Below the pieces are notes generated by a model. It ran no database searches. It saw only the letters and a program-made list of their open reading frames with translations, and was not told where the DNA came from. Shown here piece by piece: positions 22,121 through 35,700 of a stretch of 64,000 nucleotides of DNA. The DNA is from Gonatopus flavifemur (taxonomy: Eukaryota; Arthropoda; Insecta; Hymenoptera; Dryinidae). The stretch's first letter is position 1, and every line of letters begins with the position of its first letter. The position numbers were made by a program, and so were the translations under genes. The stretch covers positions 27,608,001 to 27,672,000 of the forward strand of contig JAFFJZ010000002.1 of assembly GCA_018340375.1 (NCBI GenBank), read 5' to 3'.

Positions 22121-22247
22121 GATAAAAAACCCATTTATTCCTATCCTTAGTAGAAATTCTCGCTAGTAAACCATGAGGCACTCATCAGTTCATCCTTTTT
22201 ACTGGTGAGGCACTAATCGGGAAAACTTATGAGTAACTGGCAGGGAA

Positions 22248-23800
22248 TGTAACGCTCTCACCAACGAGGTGTGACGTTTCGTTACTGTCAGCGCGTCGAT
22301 GATATTTCACATCCTAATTAAATAAATTAATTAGCCCAATTTTAATGCCTCCGGCTCGCCGGTTCCAAGGTCCGTTTTGATTGGTTTGGGAACGCGGGTC
22401 ACAGATTACTGAAATGACTGAGACGAGTTATTGAATTTCAAATAACACTTGACTTTATTCAATAAAACAAGGCAGGAAAACTCGTAAGGTAAGATACAAG
22501 AATACTTCTACATATTTTACACAAAACGTTAATGACTAGAAATATAATCAATCTATGTTAGACTCGTTTTGACTGATCAGTATCGCAACCTAAGCGTGTG
22601 CACACGTGGGGGAATATGCGATACGAAGGTACCGAAAAATATAACCCCCAATCCATGGATGGATCCAACGGACACCTGGTCAATACTTGCTGTCCCGGGT
22701 AAATGAAACAAGCTCCACTCACCTTACCAGCTTTATCCCTTATGTGGATTCGGTCGAGACGAGAAAGTCAAGAAATGGGCCACGATTCTCCCTGATTACA
22801 CACTTTTTGACTTTTTCTACCCTACGCGAAATCTTGGTCATCTGGTGTTCAGTTTCGGCACTATGGGCGAACTTCGATCGCGCGATCCGCGTTCGATAAT
22901 TCGATGATCGCAAACTTGCGTCTGCGCGTTAGTTTGCATTATATCCAATATGGTTGCCGTTGTTGACGAATGTCAACAAACCATATCTTATGTTCGCGAC
23001 GTGATAAAAAATTGAAAGTAAGTGCTAGTGCCAATTCGTGAGCGCTACAAGACAATAAAAGCGTTTATCTCGCGGGTGTACCACGTTTAGGATTTTTCGC
23101 GTATCGTCTGCGCGTTGTGCAAACTGTGTTCGATCGACCGGTGATTTCGCGAGTGGTTGCGAGTTTGGATTTTCGTGGACCAATTCTACACTTATTCGAG
23201 GGTTGACACAGGTAATTATAATACCTCCCACTTCTTTAACCTTGTACCTTGAATTTACTTTACTTACAATATTTTTCCTTTTCAGGTTAATTTGGTAAAA
23301 CGTGGGGATAGGTAAAGAGAAGTATCGTTCCTTTTGCTCTCACTCACACAGTCATACTAATATATTTACATGTTTACAGGTAAAATGGAAAAGGAGGATC
23401 CTATATGTAAAGTCTTCACCATTGTCATCGCCATCGTGGGCCCATCACTTGATTTTATCTGGTACGTATGACGAAACTGTCAAATTATTGAATATTAATC
23501 TTAACGATGTTACAGGTGTCGGAGAGGGCGTATCCTCTTCCCACGGTAATACTGGATGACACGTAAGATGAGCTGATCCAGGAAACGATAACCATGGTAA
23601 GGCTGTATCGTTCCAACTAATTTACTATTTTATTTCCCTCGCTAATTTCTTTTATATGTTTCAGGTAGACGAGCTCAAAACAAGGGAGCTCTTTGCAGAG
23701 GGACTAATCAAGTAAACTAAGCAGACACTAGCAAGTAACTGATGAAGTACTTGCCAGTAACTGACGAGGAATTTTTTGGAATAAATATAGGGACCACTGT
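22248..23800 (+). other. CpG-rich segment with a chain of mini-introns
   Basis: 22560-23210 is CpG-rich (CGATCGCGCGATCCGCG, TCTGCGCGTTAG) in an AT-rich setting. It is followed by four intron-like intervals with GT, pyrimidine tract and AG: 23212-23285, 23312-23378, 23461-23514 and 23598-23664 approximately, separating 26-85-nt exon-like blocks, then AATAAA near 23779. Possible explanations are a short-ORF or noncoding transcript with its promoter, or the LTR/leader of a retroelement (the last block reads VDELKTRELFAEGLIK, faintly SAP-like). MITE-like arms at 22143-22247 and 23715-23775 may flank it. Unresolved. Confidence 0.35.
23377..23559 (+). pseudogene. WD40-blade-like reading frame
   Basis: The open frame crossing the exon-like block reads WAHHLILSGTYDETVKLLNI, with the spacing of one WD40 repeat (LxSGSYDxTVKLWDI). 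It ends at a stop at 23557-59. A captured fragment of a WD40 gene is possible; it is too short to be certain. It uses the mini-intron 23461-23514 as coding sequence, so the two readings are mutually exclusive. Confidence 0.3.
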
Positions 23801-24274
23801 CAATTGTTTTTCTCGTTCAGATGTCACTTTTCAATTGACATTTGTTAATATCGACACGCATACATAGTCTCTCCAAGTAGAGATTTGATTGCCGTTGGAA
23901 AAAGTTTTTTTGAGCGTTCTTTTTTGTGGTATCTTCAATTAGTTTTCCAAGCTGTTCACAAAGGTGAATGTATACAGAGTATGCCTTGGAAAACGGGCTT
24001 TCAACACGTAAAAGAATTTTTGCATAACTATTTGATGTAGCCATGATGCAGTAACCATTTTGAAAATATAGGAATTGGGGTGTTGTGAGACAACATTTTC
24101 GGGGGGTCGTGAGACCAGGCATATTATACAGCTGTCGATTTAAAATCGTGCTTTACATACGTATGTCGCATTTTTTGTGGATATCTCGAATGTTTCATGC
24201 AATTTCAATGTTCGTCTTTTGTGAGCTGAGTGTTTCCCAAGATTTTTCTATGATTTCTTGTAATTTCTTTAATC

Positions 24275-24487
24275 ATGCCGCATCATAAGTATAATCCGGA
24301 TAACAAACGATGAATTAATGTTCCTGCCCTTGTGCCTGCTATTAAAGAGATTATCATCCAAAACAAGCCGCTAAAAACCGTTAGTACCGCATACAACATC
24401 GATAAATCGAAATTGTCACGTTACATTTTGAAGCTGAAAATGGCCAACATAGATCCCGCAACCGCTTCATACGGAACATCGATTTAA
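24275..24487 (+). pseudogene. Pipsqueak-type HTH fragment (pogo/Tigger-like)
   Basis: From ATG at 24275: MPHHKYNPDNKR, an in-frame TGA, then ALVPAIKEIIIQNKPL, TAYNIDKSKLSRYILKLK. The basic start and AYNIxKSxLxRYI helix-turn-helix fit the N-terminus of pogo/Tigger or jerky-like transposases and of pipsqueak-domain proteins. A stop codon follows at 24485-87; no DDE domain is present. Confidence 0.55.
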
Positions 24488-25019
24488 GAGCAGACTATCA
24501 CACTTGCAACCATTACGAGGAATAATTAAGCTTTTTTTCGATCTGTTTTTTTCAAACTTTTTACATTTTTCTTATAGAAATAATCTCTCCTTTTATTTTT
24601 TCAACTGAAAGGAAGAGACATCCACTTATTTTGTCATATTTTATTGTTCGAATAAAGAGGTTTCATTAAAATACGCCACTTTCTTTCATTTAAGGGTGTG
24701 TCTTACACCCCCCCCCGATGCTTTGGAAAATGCTGGTATCGCGTCTCTTTGAAAAACCGTTATGATTTCCCAACCATTTAGAATTCTTCAAACTCCTTCA
24801 GCCAGAAGTTGTATTAAAGATTAAAACCGCTCAAATGTGAGAAAACATTATTTTTATAGTATTTTTGCCACCAGAACAAAACCCGTCTCACAAATCCCCA
24901 GTCTCCTTATTCTTTTGGAATATTGGTTATTCGATATTTCCAACAATAAATATGTATTTTCATTGATCTCACCACTTCAGAGCGATATACATTCTACATC
25001 GAAATGTGCAAATTGTTAA
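24488..25019. other. Intergenic, nothing recognised
   Basis: AT-rich, with a short C-run near 24706; nothing else seen. Confidence 0.5.
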
Positions 25020-25287
25020 CCCTGGTGGGAAAATTTCGTTTAATTTTGTTGAATTCCGTTCACTTTTCGTATACTCGGTTTTCCTTGAAGAGCAAAATTC
25101 AATGAAAATCCTCAAACTTCGACAAACTTCAAAAGGAGTCAACAAATTGTAGTAAAAGTTACCGAATTTTGTGGACAATTATTGGATTTCATCAAAATTT
25201 TGTTGAATTGAGTTGAATTTTGCTAATTTTCAATGAAAACCGAGTGAACGAAATTCAACAGAGTTCAACGAAGTTTTTTCACCAGGA
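25020..25287. mobile_element. CCC-class MITE, word TTCAACAAAATT
   Basis: Ends CCCTGGTGGGAAAATTTCGT and inverse ACGAAGTTTTTTCACCAGG; AA at both borders (last G mutated). GTTGAATT/AATTCAAC words recur. Confidence 0.7.
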
Positions 25288-26618
25288 AAGTTTCAAATAT
25301 TCCTCAAGTTATCAATTATCATACTGATTAACCCAATTCTATTATACACGCCAATGTAAATCAAACGAAATAATCCCTCCCATTTATATCATCTCTTTCA
25401 AAATCAACACTCATTGTGTAATCGGATCCATAAAATACAATACATGGCGTTATACTACATTACTATACATTTAATTGTTACGTACTTCATTGTGTTATTA
25501 TTATCTTGATATCACATTGATAATGTGGTTTGCAAAACGAAACGACCTTCCCTTCAATTCAACATTCAAACGAAGTTTAAAAGAATCCTTCAGGAAAAGC
25601 CACGTATGAAATATGTTTTATCGAATCCAAGGAGAACCAAAAAACAATTTATCTTTGTGAATTGTTTCTCGTAAGAGGTATCGCATAGTAGAATACAGGC
25701 TAGATTTACGTCACCATCCTCTTCTTCTTTCAATCTATATCCTGAACTTTCATTACAGTATAGGATAGTCATTTTCCAATCAGTACCCAGGTGTGTATTC
25801 TAAGAGGAAATCGATGAGAGACTCATGTACAAATGCTTTGAAGTACGACAAATTGTTCTTCGATACATATTTTGTTCAGCATCATGGGGGGCGTAAAATT
25901 AACATTTTGCGGATCAATCGCGTGGAATTTCAACAACACCCAAAATACCTTTCGAATTAATGAAATGATCACAAAATGTAAATCAGGATTCTATATTCGA
26001 TTCACTTGATATGCGAAATTTTCATTGATTCGATGTTTTATTCCGGTGGTTGTGCATTTATTACCGGGATACGGATTGAATCTGCCAGTCAAGATGGTAT
26101 AAGAAATAATATGTTCGATGAAAATTCATTGAAAAAATCGAGCGAAGATTTTTCTTCTTATTGAAACAGGTTTTTCCAGTTGAGAAATCGGAGGGAGGCT
26201 ACAGCAAGATAGTTTACTTCCAGATCATAAGGCGATGAGAAGTGTACCTCCTGTAGAGAAAAATTAGGATGGCTGTCGGTTCTTGATAAGCAGACATAAT
26301 GGAGATAAATCGAAAAGCGCATCGGCTCGTGAAAGGGTGCGTTTGCTCGTACACACGTATGTGTTTCATCTTAACGGAAACCTTCTGCGCAAGAACGGGA
26401 ATTCTATGTCGTATAAAAGCAGGATCGGAACTCGTTCAATTTTCAGTCAGGTTTCAAATAGTTTTTTTTTCTTTTGGAATTGTGGGATCGATGGAAATCG
26501 AATATTCAAGTTGCTGCTTCTTAATTATTATGATGGAACAGTGTTTGTTCAGATTATCGAGTTGCGTAATAATTTTCTAAGTCATAATTATATTCAAGTA
26601 CAAAAATCTCATTCGAAT
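25288..26618. other. Upstream region of the SLC18-like gene
   Basis: No repeat recognised. An open frame runs into the first coding exon from 26283, but its upstream part has no recognisable sequence and probably is 5' UTR. Confidence 0.45.
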
Positions 26619-26712
26619 ATGATTATTGAAAATCCAAAAAACGCTAGAACCATAGTTGTGATTGTTGTTTATCTGAGTCTTTTTTTGGATAATGTTCTTT
26701 TGACTGTCGTCG
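26619..26712 (+). CDS. prt: SLC18-like exon 1 (start, TM1)
   Basis: ATG at 26619 gives MIIENPKNARTIVVIVV leading straight into TM1; a start here gives the short basic N-terminus usual before TM1. Donor GTCG|GTAAGT, phase 1. Confidence 0.8.
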
Positions 26713-29700
26713 GTAAGTGGAAATAGTACATCAATATTTCATCAAATGCATCTCTGTGTAGAATATTCAATTGTTTTTAATGATTTGTAGTTCTGTTTCC
26801 CTATTCAATTAACTTTTTTCGACCTACAGCAGAAAATACTTCCTGTAAACCTTTTAAAAGCCAACCCAGATGGCATTTAAGCCATTCATAAGCTTTTCAG
26901 ATGCGTTGGCTTATTACTGACAACCTTGTTAGTATGAGGTTGCGACAATTCTCGTGGAAGGGTTCTGTACGCTTTTAGCTTCTATAAGCCCTTGTCAACT
27001 AGGAACTTTTTCGTCAACCTTGCTGCTATCTGAAATGGTTACCAACATCAAGAACATATATTCTCAAGTTTTCTGAAAAAATATTCAAATGAGGTATCAT
27101 AATATGTGAATCTTATATAAACAAAGTAGTATGAAAATAGTGGATTAGCTACTGCTACCATAAAATTCGGGAATTTCCGAAATTTTGAGAAGGTATGTGC
27201 ACTCGAAGAATGTTAACCGATATCGAGATATTCTATTTACTCTTCTGATCAATGCAAGAAACAAATTTTTCGTATTATATCGTTTCAAAATATGACTGCA
27301 ATTCATTCTAATTCAAACGCGAAGAAACTTTAGGACCCAACCCTGGTGTAAAAACCCCTCAAATCCTATCAGACGAAAAATAGGCAATGAGAGAAAGGGT
27401 GTGCTTTTGCTCTATTATCTCCTTTCATCTTTATTAAAGTCAGAAGTCATTGAATTTTAATCGGAGAATATGTGAAAGATCAGTAAATCCCATGAGTTAC
27501 TTCATCATCCAACCTCTCTGTATGAAATAGAAAATCTATGTATTCGGTACGGAATAATTTATCCCAAAAAACGATTTGTAAGAAAATTAATATGTATCGA
27601 ACATTATCGAAATATTTTCAAAAAATACAGATTCAATTTTACAGTTCAATACAGTCCCCTCAATCAAAGTCTGGTCAACTGAATTTAGAATTAGCGAACT
27701 GTTCTACGATTTCTTCATGTGGAGAAATCATATTCTATGATAAATTACGCAAAATTATAAATATTTATGAAATCAAATTGAGGAAATTATTAGAAATTCT
27801 TCCCGCCCAGATATTTTTGAAAAATATTTGAAGCTACTTTAGAAAAACTGTAAGAAATTCCACGTGAAGACTTCTAAGAAATATTTGTTTTTCCACAACG
27901 TCAATATTGCATAGGAACCCATACAGCAAAAATCTTGCCCAGCCAACAAAATCAAGGCAGCGCTTCTGGCAGTGGTGCTACCATTCACTTATACAGTTAA
28001 AAATCTCCTTTACATATATGGCTTCATTTATGCATGGAAATAGGAGCGACTTGGTAGTATTTTTACTAGGAGCACTACTTGGTAGCGCTTCCTGATAATA
28101 CTGGTAGCGCTGAGGTAGTGCTACGTTATAAATTGAATCATATATATGTTATCCCGTGTGGGAAAACCTAGTATGGCATCAGTCTGGCAGAAGAAGTCTC
28201 GCAAGACTATTGCAATACGTATAAAAGAATAGGCTAGAGATATAGACCCTGGGTAAGACCCTGTCAATCTGGTAAAAATATGGAAAAAGTATGGAAGAAT
28301 CTCAATTCCCATACTTTATCCGAGATCTTCCCTACATCTCTGCCCTATCATCTTGTACGTGTTGTAGTGATCTTGCAAGGCTTTTCTGCCAGACTGACGC
28401 CAAGCTATGTTTTTCCACGTGGGATGGTAGCATGCGGTCTCACGGTAATGGAAAAGCTACTACGTTGTTACCACCAGCACTGCTAATAGCGGAAACGTGA
28501 ATTTGGAAGCACTTTGCTGGCTGGGTGCTTTATGCAGAAGATTTCTTCTGAGTGTCCAAACGTATTTGTTTAAGGAATCTAAAATATGTCTTTAGATCTC
28601 TCTTAGATTCTTCAAACGAGAACATCTCAAAGGCAGTGCAAACTGTTGCATAATCTTTTAGACTTAGTGAAATTTTTATTGTATGAGAAATCTTTTGGGT
28701 GTCGAATGGATATCTCTCGGACGATGCTCTGAAATATATCGATTAGATATCTCCGGGAAAGTATAAATGGAATCTGAACAGATCAAATTCGAATCACTTG
28801 GATCTTTTCAGATAAAAAAATGGATTGGGATAGATCTCCTCAAAATTGAGTAGATATAGAGGGATCTAAGTACACGTCACTTGTCCCCCTGTATTTAGAT
28901 CCCGTCGAAGCTAGAAATTATCCTTTCCCCAAATCAGACCATCATATGCCCTAATTTAACCCAGATCGCGCCAATTTGGCACACATCAAGCACCTGAAAT
29001 GCCAAAAAGTCACAGTTCTAGCTGTGTACGAATTTTTGCATTCAGATTCATTACTACATTTATTCAGATGATTCAGATCCAAGTAGATCTATTTTTATTC
29101 AAATAGATACACCATGCAAATCTCAACCGATCTACCTGTTCCCATTTTTTTCATTCAAAGAGATGTGATCCAGATCTAACTTGATCTCTTCAGATCTATT
29201 TCATTTTCCAACAAATTGTTGACGTTGTATTTTTGAGAGTAGAATGTTCTGAGAGAATTCCTTGAAATTTTTATCAAACTTCATTGTGATACATTCAAAC
29301 AGAAGAATTCAGGATCATATTTTCCAGTACCAATTATACCGGATTATCTTTGCACCATCGAAGGAAATACAACTATGAGCGATGAAGAAGAAGATGAAAA
29401 CAGTAGGGTTGGATTTTTATTAAGTTCAAAAGCTGTCGTGCAACTAATTCTCAATCCTGCAGTGGGTACTTTCACTGGTACCATCGGATACACCAGACCC
29501 CTGCTTCTGGGAAACGTGAGTCTTCTATTGGCTTCCTTGTGTAAGTAAAATTTAATATTTTTTTCAGCATCTTGAGATTGATGAACATACCCTTTCTCGA
29601 AATCTCTTTCGAAAAATTTTTACAATCAACACGTGAAGTCATGTAATTTGAAAATTCCTTCATTGCCATATCAATTCTACTAAATTGTTCAAAAATACTT

Positions 29701-32700
29701 GAAACAGGCCCAAAGACCCGATGGTAATAATGAACAGTCTTCCGGGCAACTAGTCAGTTTCTATTCAAACAAATTACTCAAGAACTGTCCCCTAAAACCA
29801 AACGTGAAAGAGCCCAATGAACATTATGAGGACGAGGACTTGGAGGCAACTGGAGGAGCTCTTAAAGAGATCTTAATGTCATTCAATGCGTCGATTTAGG
29901 AGATCTTACAGAGCTCTTGTTTAAGACCACTTTATGTTATCTTTATGTTATAAATGTTCTCTTTAAGATAACATAAAGTGATCTGAAACAAGACCTCCAT
30001 AGGATCTCCTAAGCCGACGCATTGGATGACATAAAGATCTCTTTAAGAGCTCCTCCAGTTGTCTTCAAGTCCTCGTCCTCATAATGTTCATTGGGAGATA
30101 CATGTTCTTCAATTAATTACAATTGTTTGCTCAATTCCAATTTATTAAACTGCCCTGTAATTGTAAGTTAGTTCAACTGCTCAAAATACGCACATTTGAA
30201 ATTAGCTGAGCAATTTCTATGAAAATTGAACCTAAGACAGCCATTGGGAGTCGTCTATAAACTAGGTGGCCCATTAAGGGGGAGGGAGGAGTAAGATGAA
30301 ATGCTGCGCTGGGCTACATGGGGGGAGAGGGGGGGGGGGGGTTCGGCTCCAAGCTACGTGGTTTTTATTTATCTTGTACATGGAAGAAAATTCTATATGG
30401 ACATCCAGAAAAATGATCCACTTAAATATGAACCGAATAGATATTTGATTGGATCGAATGAGATTCCACTCGATTCAAGTAAATTTCATTTGGAATGAGA
30501 GAAATTTTATTTCAATGGAATAAATCTTTCATTTCAGTCAATGAAAATTCTATTAGGGTCGTATTTGGGATGAAAATTTTTTTGATTGAACGAAAGAAAC
30601 CACGTCCCCATGAGGAGGAGGGTGCGCTCAGAGGAAAGCCACGGTAGAGCCAGATGGGGAGGAGGGGGGGGGGGGGGGTAAAAAGTCGCAAAAGTAGGGC
30701 TACGTAGTTTATGGACGGCCCCTCATGAGGATTCGGTTACTGTTTGACTATCAAGGAGAGTAGGACAGTTGTCAGCTATAATTTATCTATTGAGACTGGA
30801 CAAAATTACGCATTTGTCTCCAAAAACTGCAATATAAAGAATAATCGGAATTTTCCTGTATTCAGCAACCGGAAAATCCCAATGATTGGTTAGGCAATCA
30901 ATTTCCGGTACATTTGTGTGAAATTTCCCATGAATTCATCTGAAAAATCCAAACTTTATGGGATTCATCATTCATCCGGACATTTCAACCCCAGCAACGT
31001 CATCCATGGAACTGTTTAGGGCCTCGCGAGAATCTCGCCAAGGGCTAGAAAGAGTCTAGTGGCTAGCGGGGAACTTCTAAGGGCCTAGCGAGTGCTTACT
31101 CGGGAAAGTCTATTTCCAGACAAGTACGGGAAATTCCTAACACATGTAATCGTTAATTACTTCACATAAATATGTAGGAATTTGCCGATAAAAATTTTTC
31201 ACAGTGTGGTGAACTACTGATCATGTGGATTGTGTTTTTTGCCCATCAAAGCTGGCCAGAATATCATCAATTGTGCCTCAAAATTCCACAGCGAATGCAG
31301 GGGCGGATTCAGAAATCAATTTTGGGGAGAGGGTCATGATCTCGTGACCCACCCCTTCATTCTGGATTCTCAGCTAAGATCTAATTCCAGAACCTGTTAC
31401 ATGGACCTACCGGGATGAAAATTTTCGAACAATTTAACGAAATTGATCCAGTCAATACATAACGTAACATTAACATTACTGTTATATAATATTTGCCGTT
31501 TTTGTGTAACGATTATGCTCACGTTACGTTATGTATTCGCTGGGGATACGGCAATAATGAAGAATTTTCAGCAAAAATTTGGACGGTTGAAGGCATTTAC
31601 CAGAGGTCAAGTTACTAGATCTCTCCCCCCCCCCCCAGTTTTCTCAGCGATTAATTAATAAAATCGATTTCAATTAGCAGGTGCATTTTCTTGAGATATC
31701 AGTGAAAATGCAGCTGCTGATTATGTTTTATTTTATCCGTTCGTTTTTGAGAAAACTGAAGGGCAGGGGGGAAATTTGGCACCTAGTAACTTTTGGGAGG
31801 TGGTGAATGTGTTTGAGGATTTTCTGAATTGCAACTCTAGGCCCATCACAAGGATAACAATGAGTAAAGACTCTGATTTTGTATATTTTTGATTCTGATA
31901 TCATATCCGTACCTTCAAGTGATATAAATCAATCAACAATTTCATTATGTGTATATGTTGCATGTTACATACATCATATTTGACTGTAAAACCACTTTTC
32001 CACAGTATTTGCCTTCGGAAGAACCTACGAAGTGCTTTTCTTAGCACGAAGCATTCAAGGCATATCTTCTGCATGCATCGGAGTGTCAGGAATGTCTTTG
32101 GTAGCTTCACAATATCCAGAAGAGGACAAAAGATCCAAAATCATGGGTTTCGTCCTTGGAAGCATTGCCCTGGGCGTTCTTTTGGGATATCCTATCGGTT
32201 CTGTTCTATACGATCTCGAAGGGAAGACGGCGCCATTTCTGTTAATTTCTACCTTCATTGTCATTCTTTTGTGTACGTTAATCTTATTTATAAGCAATCT
32301 ATCCGATCCATCCAGCTGAAATACTTTGTTTTCTTCCTCAATAGGTATACAAATCTTTACTCTAAACGTACAAACGGATGTAGAAGTAGGTATTACTCAT
32401 AAAATACTTATTTTCCATACAATCAGGACGATTTTGCACGGAGAGAAATGGATGTTCCCCTAATTTACAGAACACAATAGCATTTGAATTTATCAACAAT
32501 CGACTCATATTTCATTCAAATAAAATATTTCTAATGGTCACAAAACTTGATCGATGATAGTGAATTCAAATGAATTAGAATTATATTGATATACTGAAAA
32601 TATATATCTGACAGAAAATTTACTGCGCAGGATGATCCGCAATGTAAACTAGATGTTAAATTATACCAGTTCAGGAAGAAATATCTGATACAATTGATAA

Positions 32701-35700
32701 TTTATTATGAAATGCAGTTAAAAGTGAAATTTTCATTCTTACACTGGGAGAAAAAATAACACATTCAGTTGAATAGTCACCATAAGATACTTAATTGATT
32801 TGAAGAAACTAATTCGATCGGACAAATATTTAATATGCTATAAAGTATTTTATAAATAAAAACGGATATTTAAATGTTTCGATAAAACTTTATCTAAATC
32901 AATGAAGTATTTCATGGCGAATATTGATTTAAATATTTGATAACCTTCCCGGAATCTTCTTGTCTCACACAGACAGAAATAATTACTATCATCAACAATA
33001 TAGTTTCTTGTCCCAAGAAATTCATTTCTCCAAAAATATCTTCTCTTGAGTCAAGAAATTTTTTCTGGGACCAAGCATAGATTTTTTGAATTGAGAAAAT
33101 ATTTTCTCGATTCAAGAGAATTTCTCTTGGTTCCACATCATATTAGCTGCATTCAAGAATATCTTTTCTTGGTATTAGTAATTATTTCTCTCAGTGCAAT
33201 ATAGATTTTTACAAAGTTTCAAATAAATACTAGTTCATTTTGTTTTTCTTTCTTTTCTAATTTTAATGAAAATCATATATATGGTTTTAAGAAAAAGTAT
33301 CCGTTCCCGAAGCATTACAATATGATCATGCAACAATTGTATCAGTTAAGGGCGTTGAGACAGATCTCTTATTGCACTTGAAGTAAATCCTTAACGCGCC
33401 TTGGAATTAGCAAACAGCGAAATTTCTCCACTTAATGCTGATGTAACGGTTCTTCTCAAGCATTGGAGCAAAGTTCATTTCAATGGTACAAAGGCACAAT
33501 CCCGAGAGTTCATTGTCCCTGGGATGAGAAATCTTGAAAATCACAAGCTTATGGGTGATTAAGGGCTATGTATCTTCGTAAATTGGGCTACCGGTCACCA
33601 TTTTGAATACTAGAAACAATGCCGGAAATTTATTCGATAATAGGACATAATCTGCCATGTTGGAAATTCCCGGATCAATGGGATCGTGAAATTCGCATAC
33701 AGACCCGGATTCCTACTTGGCACCAGTCGGTTTCCGACCTAATACTCGCGTTGTCCTCCCAACTTCTGCGTAGGACTCTTCAAGGTCTCCTTCGGAGTCT
33801 CTCAGGTTGCGGGCCAAGACCATTTGGTTTTTCGGTCCCGACCGGGAACTTGAGAGATCCTGAGCGCGCACTGAAGGGTCCCGCGTAGGACCTGAAAGGA
33901 CAATGCGATCCCATTCATCCGGGAATTTTCAACAGGGTGGATTCTGGTTTTCCCACCTCGTACTCTGAAATAAAAGGATGTCTTTTATTTGAAGTGATCT
34001 CATAAGGATTATACAAGAAACAGGAAATGATAAATGAAATCACAAAGTTGAGTTACAGTTGACTCTATATGCGTACGACATAAACACTATCCATAGAAAA
34101 TTTATCAAAAATAATAATGATTCATAAAGGTTTCCTCAATCTGTTCCTCTCCGTGTCTATTTTTGAAAACTGGCGCTTCCAAGTGAATTTGTAGACGAAT
34201 TATTTTCGTACCGAAATGAAATTCCATTTTTTTCGATTCTAAATCATCCTCATTATATTTAATTCTGTTTGTTGTGTGAAAATTCAATAGCCGAATCATT
34301 TCCATCGCATAAAATAATCAAATATTCTAATTTGTTTGTTTATAGCAAAATAGTAATGGAACGAATTGGATGCATTTACTATCCAATCCTCATATTTTAA
34401 TAATATCAGGTGCTATGTGGTGTTCAACATCCCCTATGGCAATCCTCGAACCTTGCTTGCCGATATGGTTACGTACTCACATAAAACCGAAGGTCAGTAA
34501 ATTTTTATTCAATCTTCCCAGATTTTATTCCGAATAAGAGTTGACTAATTATGAGAGCATGATCCGGTGATTCTAGAATATGCTCCTCATGTTTGAGTAA
34601 TTATAATCCATTAGGATTATGAAATCAGGTTTGAGTTAGACTTTGACATATTTGCCTTGAGCTGACGTATTGATTTCCTGGCGGATTGCTTCGCCTTCAT
34701 TGAAGCTTGATCGGTTTATCTCAAACGGAAAGAAGCATTCAGCTACAGCAACCAAATGGCCAGCACAGAGACAGACAGTTACCCGAGTAGAAATGCGAAT
34801 CAGCCCATTCCTGGCTCCGTTCAGGCCCTGGTCAGGAAGGTCTGGGCCAGGATAGGACCACCTTTTGATCGGGGAAATTTCTACCTGGGTATTAACGACG
34901 CTACGCACGATCAGGTCTAAAACCTGATTATGCGTATCCCCTTCAATTCACTACTGTTGCAGCTAAATTTCAAGTATTACAACGAAAAAATTCGCATTTG
35001 CAGCTAATTTATTTGCTGTAATATCTAAAATTCAGCTGCCGATGAATTCGAATTCTATAACTGTCCATGCTCGTGCTAACCATTTGGCTGCTGCAGTCCA
35101 ATTCTCCTAAGTTATTCACGCAATAAAAATTTGCGTAATAGAACTATATATTTCAACTCCAATTGTTTTGATAATCCTCGCTTAAAGTCTGTAAATATCA
35201 CATTAATAAATTCATCTTTCGTTACAGAAGTGGCAACTAGGTACCGTATTCATCCCCGACAGTGTAGGATATTTGGTGGGAACGAATTTCTTTGGTGTCA
35301 TCGCTTATCGATACGGTCGTAGTAAAGTAGCAGTTTTAGCTATGCTGGCTGTGGGAATAAGTGCATTCTTTATCCCATCAGCGAGAACCATGTCACAACT
35401 TGTGTTCCCACATTTGGGTATGGGCTTAGGCATTGGAGTGGCTGATGCAGCTTTGGTACCTCTCTTGGCGAGTTTAGTCGATCGGAATGGCAATTACGGA
35501 CCAGTCTATTCGATTCAACAGGTTGCCGTCAGCTTGGCCTATTCTCTCGGTACGATATTTCGTTATTCTTTTTTTCATCATTTCCCTCACGAAACTTCCT
35601 CAATAATATTAATTATTTCATCCCACAATCCTAGTTAATTCCATTCTCGTTATAATCCAGGGCAATCGTTTTGCCGAATGGGTATTTACAGCGTGAAAAA

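Noticed and set aside
22248..23211. Solo LTR starting TGTAACG and ending GACACA
   Set aside because: No matching target duplication at the borders and no primer-binding site next to it; kept only as one alternative.
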